19,178 nt of DNA from Schlegelella_A sp038234975 (GTDB taxonomy: Bacteria > Pseudomonadota > Gammaproteobacteria > Burkholderiales > Burkholderiaceae_C). Location: positions 1 through 19,178 of the forward strand of contig JBBSUK010000068.1 in NCBI GenBank assembly GCA_038234975.1. Direction: 5' to 3'. Below the pieces are notes generated by a model that saw only the letters and a program-made list of their open reading frames with translations, was not told the origin of the DNA and searched no databases. Both the position numbers and the translations under genes were made by a program. Every line of letters starts with the position of its first letter. The stretch's first letter is position 1. Shown here piece by piece: positions 6,199 through 13,488 of this stretch.

Positions 6199-6981
6199 AT
6201 GGCCGTCGACCCGTGCGCCCCCGCGTCATGGCTGACGCCGCCGTGGGCGTCGCACGACGGTCCCGTCGGCGCGCTGATGACGACCCGCGACGGCGGCACG
6301 AGCGTCGGCGCGTACGCGTCGATGAACGTCGGCGACGCGGTCGGCGACGAGCCCTCGGCCGTCGCCGCCAGTCGACGGCGACTGGCGGCCGCGTGCGGCG
6401 CCGCACCCGTGTTCCTTCGCCAGGTGCACGGGGCGCGGGCGGTCCGCATCGGCGCTGCCGACGGGTTCGATTCGATCGCGCCGCCGCACGATGCCGACGC
6501 GTCGTGGACGACCGAGCCCGGCGTCGCCTGCGTCGTGCAGGTCGCGGACTGCCTGCCGGTCTTGTTCGCCGCGCCCGACGGCCGTGCCGTCGCTGCGGCG
6601 CACGCCGGCTGGCGAGGGCTCGCGGCCGGCGTCGTCGAGGCGACGCTCGATGCCGTCGTCGACGCTGCCGGCTGCCAGCCGGCCGACATCGACATCTGGC
6701 TCGGCGCATGCATCGGCCCGCGCAGTTTCGAGGTGGGCGCCGACGTGCTCGACGCATTCGGCGCGGCCCGGGCGCCCGGCCCCCGCTTCGTCGCACACGC
6801 GGCCGGAAAGTGGCTGGCCGACCTGCGCGGCCTCGCCGAGGACCGTCTACGGATCGCCGGCGCCAGGCGCATCACGGCGAGCGACGCCGACGTCGTCGCC
6901 GAGCCGACGCGCTTCTTCTCCTACCGGCGCGACCGGGTCTGCGGCCGCATGGCCGCGGCCATCTGGATCCGCGCCCGCTGA
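6199..6981 (+). CDS. pgeF: Purine nucleoside phosphorylase / peptidoglycan editing factor PgeF (laccase-domain family)
   Basis: A 260-residue member of the YfiH/LACC1 family. These cytoplasmic zinc enzymes act on purine nucleosides, and the E. coli member is linked to removal of wrong amino acids from murein precursors. The three zinc ligands are clear: His77 in RQVHGAR, Cys118 in ADCLPV and His135 in AHAGWRG. The family C-terminus FFSYRRD to GRMAA is intact. The ATG at 6199 is 26 bp after the isomerase stop; an in-frame GTG at 6169 would overlap that stop as GTGA and add ten residues, and is an equally workable start, with neither having a clear ribosome-binding site. The last 135 bp are overlapped by an antisense reading frame. 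Placement upstream of phaC is, as I recall it, common in Burkholderiales. Confidence 0.93.
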   Translation: MAVDPCAPASWLTPPWASHDGPVGALMTTRDGGTSVGAYASMNVGDAVGDEPSAVAASRRRLAAACGAAPVFLRQVHGARAVRIGAADGFDSIAPPHDADASWTTEPGVACVVQVADCLPVLFAAPDGRAVAAAHAGWRGLAAGVVEATLDAVVDAAGCQPADIDIWLGACIGPRSFEVGADVLDAFGAARAPGPRFVAHAAGKWLADLRGLAEDRLRIAGARRITASDADVVAEPTRFFSYRRDRVCGRMAAAIWIRAR

Positions 6982-7202
6982 CAGCGGTGCGACGCCGGTG
7001 GCCGCGTCGTCGCGGCGCTGGCGGGCGCGTCGCCGCATCGGCGTCGCCAGCAGGTAGCCGGCGATGCCCAGCGGCAGCAGGCCGTAGAGGATCAGGTGAC
7101 GATCGCACCGAGCACACTGCCCTTCGGCGCGGTCGCTTCGGCGATCGCCATCAGGCCGACGACGTAGATCCAGGCCAGGGCGACGATGTAGAGGACGGCC
7201 AT
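6847..7202 (-). pseudogene. Small two-helix membrane protein, frame-disrupted
   Basis: The minus strand from ATG 7202 encodes a hydrophobic helix (VLYIVALAWIYVVGLMAIAE), continues to IVT and meets TGA at 7094-7092. In the next frame the sequence carries straight on with LILYGLLPLGIAGYLLATP and a basic stretch RRRARQRR, then runs to TAG at 6847. Adding one base near 7094-7095 restores a protein of about 119 residues with two membrane segments and an inside-positive tail. I recall similar small uncharacterised membrane proteins in this neighbourhood in Burkholderiales, so this is probably a real gene with a lesion or a sequence error. The last 45 codons lie antisense to pgeF, so the conservation of that tail may reflect pgeF. 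Function unknown. Confidence 0.6.
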
Positions 7203-7230
7203 GGCGAACGATGGTGGTGGGATCAGCCAC

Positions 7231-7236
7231 GATAAT
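7231..7236 (+). promoter_or_regulatory. Putative -10 box of phaC
   Basis: GATAAT, five of six bases of the sigma-70 -10 consensus, sits in the 56-bp gap between the divergent membrane-protein and phaC starts. Transcription would begin near 7243 and leave about 16 bases including the GAGGAG ribosome site. No good -35 is visible. The ten bases GATAATCGCC recur exactly at the map promoter (minus strand, 16981-16972). Confidence 0.4.
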
Positions 7237-7258
7237 CGCCCATCGTCGAGGAGACAGC

Positions 7259-8986
7259 ATGAGCAAGCCCAGCGCCGCGAGAAAATCCGCCAGGAAGGCC
7301 AAGCCTGCCGCGCCGTCCGAACCCTTGGCGGGTGCGGCCAGGCACGAGCAACTCGCCGGCGCCTGGCAGCAGATGGCCGGCTTCGACGTGCTGGGCGAGT
7401 CGATGGCGCAGCTGCAGCGCCACTACCTCGCCGATGCGGGCGAGGCCTGGCAGCGCCTGAGCGCGAAGGGCGAATCGATGCCGGTCGCGGCCCCGCCCGG
7501 CGACCGGCGCTTCGCCGGAGCCGACTGGACCGCCAACCCGGCAGCGGCGTTCATGGCCGAGATGTACCTGCTCAACGCCCGCACGCTGCTGGAGATGGCC
7601 GAGCACGTGCCGGGCGACGAGAAGACGAAAGCGAAGATGCGCTTCGCCGTGCGCCAGTGGGTCGATGCGGCGTCGCCGTCGAACTTCGTCGCCACCAATC
7701 CGGAGGTGCAGAAGAAGGCGATCGACACCGCCGGCGAGAGCATCGCCACCGGTCTTCGACTGCTCTGGAACGATGTCCAGCGCGGCCACGTGTCGCAGAC
7801 CGACGAGAGCGCGTTCGAGGTCGGCCGCAACGTCGCGACGAGCGAGGGCTCGGTCGTCTTCGAGAACGAGTTCTTCCAGCTCATCGACTACAAGCCGCTG
7901 ACCGAGAAGGTGCATGCGCGGCCGATCCTGTTCGTGCCGCCGTGCATCAACAAGTTCTACATCCTCGACCTGCAGCCCGAGAACTCGCTGATCCGGCACA
8001 CCGTCGCCGAGGGCCACCGTGTGTTCGTCGTGAGCTGGAAGAACGCCGGCCCCGAGATCGCCACCCGGTCCTGGGACGACTACATCGAGCACGCGGCGCT
8101 GAAGGCGATCTCCCTGGTGCGCGAGATCACCGGCAGCGAGACCATCAACACGCTGGGCTTCTGCATCGGCGGCACGATCCTCGCCTGCGCGCTCGCCGTC
8201 CTCGCGGCGCGCGGCGAGCATCCGGCCGAGAGCATGACGCTGCTGACGTCGTTCCTCGACTTCTCCGACACCGGCGTGCTCGACATCTTCATCGACGAGG
8301 CGTCGGTGCGGCTGCGCGAGATGACGCTCGGCGCGCAGAGCGCCGGCGGCGGCAGCCTGCTGCGCGGCCAGGAGCTGGCGACGACATTCAGCTTCCTGCG
8401 CCCGAACGACCTGGTGTGGAACTACGTCGTCGGCAACTACCTCAAGGGCGAAGCGCCGCCGCCCTTCGACCTGCTCTTCTGGAACAGCGACGGCACCAAC
8501 CTGCCGGGGCCGATGTACTGCTGGTACCTGCGCAACACCTACCTCGAGAACAACCTCGTCGTGGCGGGCAAGTTGACGGTCTGCGGCGAGAAGGTCGACC
8601 TCGGCGCGATTCGCGCGCCGGCCTACCTCTATGCGTCTCGCGAGGATCACATCGTGCCGTGGACGGGCGCCTACCGAAGCACCTCGGTGCTGAAAGGCAA
8701 GCGCCGCTTCACGCTCGGCGCTTCCGGCCACATCGCCGGCGTCATCAACCCGCCGGCGAAGAAGAAGCGCAACCACTGGCTCTGGCCCGATGCCAAGGCG
8801 CTGCCGGCGACGGCCGATGCGTGGCTCGCCGGCGCCGTCGAGCACCCCGGCAGCTGGTGGAGCGACTGGCACGCGTGGCTGCAACCGCACGGCGGCCGCC
8901 AGATCGCCGCGCCGAAGCGCCCCGGCGATGCGAAGCACAAGGCGATCGAGCCGGCACCGGGGCGATACGTCAAGGAAAAGGCCTGA
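7259..8986 (+). CDS. phaC: Class I poly(3-hydroxyalkanoate) synthase
   Basis: A 575-residue class I PHA synthase that polymerises (R)-3-hydroxyacyl-CoA into storage polyester at the granule surface. The lipase-like box GFCIGG holds the nucleophile Cys302; Asp463 (SREDHIVPW) and His491 (GASGHIAGVINPP) complete the triad. All three sit exactly 17 residues before their counterparts in the Cupriavidus necator enzyme (319, 480, 508), and the conserved Trp (FWNS, residue 408) keeps the same offset, so the core is intact with a shorter N-terminus. The N-terminal domain (about 100-200) is of the usual PhaC type. The ATG at 7259 has GAGGAG 5 bp upstream; an in-frame ATG at 7211 lies before the putative -10 box and is rejected. 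The C-terminal 30 residues are basic. phaA follows 55 bp later. Confidence 0.97.
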   Translation: MSKPSAARKSARKAKPAAPSEPLAGAARHEQLAGAWQQMAGFDVLGESMAQLQRHYLADAGEAWQRLSAKGESMPVAAPPGDRRFAGADWTANPAAAFMAEMYLLNARTLLEMAEHVPGDEKTKAKMRFAVRQWVDAASPSNFVATNPEVQKKAIDTAGESIATGLRLLWNDVQRGHVSQTDESAFEVGRNVATSEGSVVFENEFFQLIDYKPLTEKVHARPILFVPPCINKFYILDLQPENSLIRHTVAEGHRVFVVSWKNAGPEIATRSWDDYIEHAALKAISLVREITGSETINTLGFCIGGTILACALAVLAARGEHPAESMTLLTSFLDFSDTGVLDIFIDEASVRLREMTLGAQSAGGGSLLRGQELATTFSFLRPNDLVWNYVVGNYLKGEAPPPFDLLFWNSDGTNLPGPMYCWYLRNTYLENNLVVAGKLTVCGEKVDLGAIRAPAYLYASREDHIVPWTGAYRSTSVLKGKRRFTLGASGHIAGVINPPAKKKRNHWLWPDAKALPATADAWLAGAVEHPGSWWSDWHAWLQPHGGRQIAAPKRPGDAKHKAIEPAPGRYVKEKA

Positions 8987-9041
8987 TCGCCGCCCGGCGC
9001 GCAGAATGTTCATCGATCAGACCCCTACAGGAGATCCAGCC

Positions 9042-10223
<1,182 letters not shown>

Positions 10224-10239
10224 AGCGACACCTGGTGCG

Positions 10240-10257
10240 CAACGCTTACGAGCGTTG
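10240..10257 (+). terminator. Hairpin after phaA
   Basis: CAACGCT and AGCGTTG form a perfect 7-bp stem with a TACG tetraloop, starting 17 bp after the phaA stop. There is no T-run behind it, so it may end transcription only partly or protect the 3' end of the phaCA messenger. Confidence 0.4.
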
Positions 10258-10283
10258 ACACCTGCGCCAGCGACGGTGCGCCA

Positions 10284-10305
10284 CAGTCGCCGGATATGGC
10301 GACTG
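10284..10305 (+). promoter_or_regulatory. Hairpin enclosing the start codon of the lipoprotein gene
   Basis: CAGTCGCC (10284-10291) and GGCGACTG (10298-10305) form a perfect 8-bp stem around the six-base loop GGATAT. The start ATG (10296-10298) straddles the loop and the 3' arm, so in RNA the start would be partly hidden. No Shine-Dalgarno sequence precedes this ATG. A translation-control role is inference. Confidence 0.45.
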
Positions 10306-11494
10306 ACGAACGACCTTGCACCGTCGAGCAGGCGAAGATCGCAACGAGCGAAACAGAGCGTGCCCGGCCGCGCAGCCGGCGCGCCGCGCTCGCTGGGCTC
10401 TGGGCACTGTGGCTGACCGCTTGCGGCGGCGGCAGCGACGACGCCGCATCCTCCAACGCACCGCCGCCGTCTGTTCCTCCCCCGCCGCCTGCGCCGTCCC
10501 CGGCACCGTCCCGGCACCGACGCCTGCGCCTGCGCCTGCGCCTGCGCCTGCGCCTGCGCCTGCGGGGACGCGCTACGGTGACTTGCGCGCCGCGACGCTC
10601 GGCGCGGGAGCCTCGCTCAACGGCGCGATTCCGTTCCCGGTCGACAACGCCTGGAATGTCGACATCCGGGCCCGCGCGGTCGACCCGAACTCCGAGGCGC
10701 TCATCGCCAGCATCGGCCTTTCCACCGGGCTGCATCCGGACTTCGGTTCGGGCAACTACAACGGCGCGCCGATCGGCATTCCCTACGTCGTCGTCGGGAG
10801 CGGGCAGGCGCGCGTGCCGATCGTCTTCGACGCCTACGGCGGTGAAAGCGATCCGGGGCCCTATCCGATTCCGGGGAGCGCCCCCGTCGAAGGCGGGTCG
10901 CAGACATCGGCGAACGGCGACCGGCACGTTCTCGTCGTCGACCGCGACGCCAACCGCCTTTACGAGCTGTTCGCGGCGCGCAAGAACAGCGACGGCTCCT
11001 GGACCGCGGAGAGCGGCGCCGTCTTTCATCTCGACGACAACGCCGTGCGCCCAACGGCACAGCCCGGCTGGACCAGCGCCGACGCGGCCGGCCTGCCGAT
11101 CTTTCCCGGCCTCGCCCGCTACGACGAGGCCGCGCTCGGCCCGGGTGGCGTGCGCCACGCGTTGCGCTTCACGGTGCAGCGCTCGCGCCGCGCCTACGTG
11201 TCGCCGGCGACGCACTGGGCGTCGTCGGCCACCAGCACGAGCCTGCCGCCGATGGGCATGCGGGTGCGGCTGAAGGCGTCCTACGCGATCCCTGCGGCCT
11301 TCAGCGTCGAGACCCGCGCGCTGCTCACCGCGATGCAGGTGCACGGCATGATCGTCGCCGACAACGGTTCGAACTGGTTCGTCAGCGGCGCGCCCGACCC
11401 GCGCTGGGACAACGATGCGCTCGTGAGCGAACTGCGCCAGGTCAGGGGCAGCGATTTCGAGGTGGTGGCGATGACGGGTGTCGTGGCCGGCTAG
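10296..11494 (+). CDS. Lipoprotein of an uncharacterised secreted family, frameshifted in its Pro-rich linker
   Basis: The first frame gives an RSRR n-region, a hydrophobic core and lipobox LTAC (Cys43), then a Ser/Pro-rich linker. The frame is lost at 10510-10512: CCGTCCCCGGCA is followed by CCGTCCCGGCA, one C short. Restoring that C joins the linker to seven Pro-Ala pairs and a globular domain of about 300 residues ending at 11494. That domain has motifs I recall from a widespread, unnamed bacterial family: FPVDNAWN, GIPYVVV, ESDPGPYPIP, GDRHVLVVDRD, WTSADAAGLPIFPGL, MIVADNGSNWFVSGAPDPRW. No catalytic motif is recognised and the function is unknown; the protein should be anchored outside the cytoplasmic membrane. 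It lies 72 bp after phaA but behind a hairpin, so it may not belong to the PHB operon. Confidence 0.75.
10523..10564 (+). repeat. Seven tandem CCTGCG hexamers (Pro-Ala linker)
   Basis: Seven exact 6-bp units encode (Pro-Ala)7 in the frame of the downstream domain. As the unit is two codons, copy-number change alters linker length without shifting the frame. The frame break of this gene lies 11 bp before the array, not in it. Confidence 0.9.
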
Positions 11495-11516
11495 CGGCCT
11501 GCTGCGGGTACCTGCC

Positions 11517-11553
11517 GGGATTGCCGCCTATCGCGGCCATCGGTGAAACCGAT
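11517..11553 (+). promoter_or_regulatory. OxyR-like operator upstream of the peroxiredoxin gene
   Basis: Tetrads GGGA, CTAT, ATCG and CGAT occur at 7-bp spacing (11517, 11528, 11539, 11550), against the OxyR pattern ATAG-N7-CTAT-N7-ATAG-N7-CTAT: 11 of 16 bases agree, weakest in the first tetrad. Inside it, ATCGGT-gaa-ACCGAT (11539-11553) is a perfect inverted repeat, which could instead be the site of another dimeric regulator. It ends 11 bp before the -35 box, a normal OxyR position. Confidence 0.45.
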
Positions 11554-11564
11554 CCTGATCGGAC

Positions 11565-11591
11565 TTGAAATGGAATGCTGCACTGCACAAT
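11565..11591 (+). promoter_or_regulatory. Sigma-70 promoter of the peroxiredoxin-glutaredoxin gene
   Basis: TTGAAA (11565-11570) is a five-of-six -35 box; CACAAT (11586-11591) is a four-of-six -10 box with a 15-bp spacer, and alternative phasings in the run to TTA are possible. The stretch is clearly AT-richer than its surroundings. The start would be near 11598, with an AGAGG ribosome site at 11613-11617. Confidence 0.55.
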
Positions 11592-11627
11592 TAAGGTCTC
11601 TTTCCAAGCTTCAGAGGCCCGATCCGC

Positions 11628-12377
11628 ATGACCAGCACGCCATTCCCCGACCGCACCGGACAGACCGTCCCCGACGTCACCTTCCGCATCCGCCGCGACA
11701 ACGAGTGGGCGAGCGTGACGACCGACGACCTCTTCGCCGGCAAGAACGTCATCGTCTTCTCGCTTCCGGGCGCCTTCACGCCCACCTGCTCCTCGACCCA
11801 CCTGCCGCGCTACAACGAGCTCGCGCCGTCGTTTCGCAAGGCCGGCATCGACACGATCGTCTGCGTCTCCGTCAACGACCCGTTCGTGATGGCCGAGTGG
11901 GGCAAGGACCAGGAGGCCGAAAACGTCGTCCTGCTGCCCGACGGAAACGGCGCCTTCACCGAGGCGATGGGGCTGCTCGTCGACAAGCGCGACCTCAACT
12001 TCGGCAAGCGCTCGTGGCGCTACTCGATGCTGGTGCGCGACAAGAAGATCGAGAAGATGTTTCTCGAGCCGCAGAAGGAAGGCGACCCGTTCGAGGTGTC
12101 GGACGCCGACACCATGCTCGACTACCTCGCGCCGAACGCGACCCGCCCCGACCAGGTGGCGATCTTCACGCGCGACGGCTGCCCGTTCTGCGAATCGGCC
12201 AAGCGCATGTTGAGAGAAGCCGGCTACGACTACGCCGAGGTGCCGCTGTCGCACACCGTGCGCAGCAAGGTCGTCGGCGCGGTCGCCAAGGCGCAGACCG
12301 TGCCGCAGGTGTTCGTCAACGGCGAGCTGATCGGCGGCTCCGAGCAGCTCGAGAACTGGCTCAGGAAGGCGGCTTGA
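11628..12377 (+). CDS. Peroxiredoxin-glutaredoxin fusion (hybrid Prx5)
   Basis: A 249-residue hybrid peroxidase that reduces hydrogen and organic peroxides with glutathione in the cytoplasm. Residues 1-165 are a Prx5-type peroxiredoxin with PGAFTPTCSSTHLP; Cys54 is the peroxidatic residue. After a short linker, residues about 175-249 are a glutaredoxin with CPFC (Cys185, Cys188), the TVPQVF cis-proline motif and a GGSEQL glutathione-site motif. The glutaredoxin half recycles the peroxidase half, so no separate reductant protein is needed. The ATG at 11628 has AGAGG 10 bp upstream. It has its own promoter and an OxyR-like site, suggesting peroxide induction. Its last 17 bp overlap, in convergent orientation, the end of mnmH. 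Fusion proteins of this layout are established in Haemophilus, Neisseria and related proteobacteria. Confidence 0.95.
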   Translation: MTSTPFPDRTGQTVPDVTFRIRRDNEWASVTTDDLFAGKNVIVFSLPGAFTPTCSSTHLPRYNELAPSFRKAGIDTIVCVSVNDPFVMAEWGKDQEAENVVLLPDGNGAFTEAMGLLVDKRDLNFGKRSWRYSMLVRDKKIEKMFLEPQKEGDPFEVSDADTMLDYLAPNATRPDQVAIFTRDGCPFCESAKRMLREAGYDYAEVPLSHTVRSKVVGAVAKAQTVPQVFVNGELIGGSEQLENWLRKAA

Positions 12378-13478
12378 GCCCGGCCGCCGCCGCGGACACC
12401 CGCTCTGCGGTGGTGGCCAGGGTCGCGTCGTCGCCGTTCCATTCGACCTGGACCGGCGCAGCGGCGAGCGCGGCGAAGTTGCGCGCCATCGACTGCCGGT
12501 AGATGGGGTCGTAGTGGGCGACCAGCCCGGCGGGCCCGACCGCGTGGTCGGGACCGGGCCCCCCCGCCCCCCCACGACGTCGTCGAAGCGACCGGCCCGC
12601 GCCGCCGCCTGCCAGCCGGCGACCGTCTCGCTGCCGCGCAGCGCGCGCAACGCGTCGAGGCGGGTGCAGAACGCGTCGACGTCGCGGACGAAGAAGTCGT
12701 ACTCGCGCATGAGAATGCCCACGCGCGCGTCGGTCGGGACCTCCAGCCACACACACGGCGACACCCGCATCCGCTGCACGAGCATCGGCGCCACGCGCAG
12801 GTCGCCGACCTTCTTGCTCTCGCTCTCGACGAAGACCGGCCGCGCCGGGTCGAAGCGGCGAAGCGCATCCCATACCGCGGTGTCGAACGCCTTCTGCGAC
12901 GGTTGCCGTTCCCCGGGGACGAGACCGAGCACGGAGCCTCGGTGGTTGGCGAGCGCCTCGAGGTCAAGCACCTGCTCGCCGCGCTCGGCAAGCGCGCGCA
13001 GCAGCAGGCTCTTGCCGGAGCCCGTGGTGCCGCAGACGACGACCAGCGACAGCGTTGCCGGCAGCTCGTCGAGCGCGGCCAAGACGGCGCGTCGGAACTC
13101 CCGATAGCCGCCTTCGAGCAGCTCGGCACGAAATCCGATCTGCCCGAGCACCAGCGCCAGCGCGTTGCTGCGCTGCCCGCCGCGCCAGCAGTAGACCAGC
13201 GGCGTCCACTCCCTCGGCAGACCGAGCGCATGCCGCTCGACGTGCGAGGCGATGTTGCGTGCGACGAGGATCGCGCCGTGCTTGCGCGCCTCGAACGGCG
13301 AGGCCTGCTGGTGCTCGGCTCCGATCAGCGCCCGCTCGGCGTCGTCGAGCGACGGCCAGTTCTGCGCGCCCGGCAGCCGGTCGAGCGCGAACTCGGCCGG
13401 CGAACGCGCGTCGATGACGGCCGAGTAGGCGTCGAGCTTCGCCAGCGCCGCCTCGGCGCTCACCACGGAGACGGGCAT
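12361..13478 (-). CDS. mnmH: tRNA 2-selenouridine synthase MnmH (SelU), frame-disrupted
   Basis: MnmH replaces sulfur by selenium in the wobble uridine of certain tRNAs by way of a geranylated intermediate. Residues 1-135 are a rhodanese domain with YCWRGGQRS; the catalytic Cys97 has the same number as in the E. coli enzyme. A P-loop GTTGSGKS follows at 150-157, then the ATPase-like domain. The frame runs to about residue 302 (VV near 12573), then meets two C7 runs on the plus strand and is lost. The true C-terminus continues in another frame from LVAHYDPIYRQSM (12525) to TGA at 12361. The segment 12526-12572 looks about 40 bases too long against the family as I recall it. The ATG at 13478 is 10 bp after the glnD stop. 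Could be a sequence error, a GC-rich insertion or a decaying gene. Confidence 0.85.
12535..12573. repeat. GC-rich hairpin plus paired C7 runs inside mnmH
   Basis: CCCGACC (12535-12541) and GGTCGGG (12546-12552) form a perfect 7-bp stem with a GCGT loop. Directly beside it, seven C, one G and seven C follow (12559-12573). This 39-bp stretch is the point where the mnmH frame breaks and is a hard template for both polymerases and base callers. Confidence 0.85.
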
Positions 13479-13488
13479 CAGGGCGGGT

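Noticed and set aside
4154..6796. An 880-codon minus-strand frame across the activator, hydrolase, isomerase and pgeF
   Set aside because: It spans four well-supported plus-strand genes and is low-complexity Arg/Ala/Asp-rich sequence.
7211..7258. Upstream ATG at 7211 as the phaC start
   Set aside because: It has no ribosome-binding site and lies before the putative -10 box, whereas the ATG at 7259 has GAGGAG at 5 bp.
7223..9013. A 596-codon open frame antisense to phaC
   Set aside because: It mirrors the phaC codons, is rich in Arg, Ala and Leu, shows no domain, and phaC is certain from its catalytic residues; long antisense frames are normal in such GC-rich genes.
10523..10564. Tandem repeats considered as a CRISPR array
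   Set aside because: Units are 6 bp with no spacers and encode a Pro-Ala linker; the 7-bp array at 4734 likewise has no spacers. No cas gene is present.
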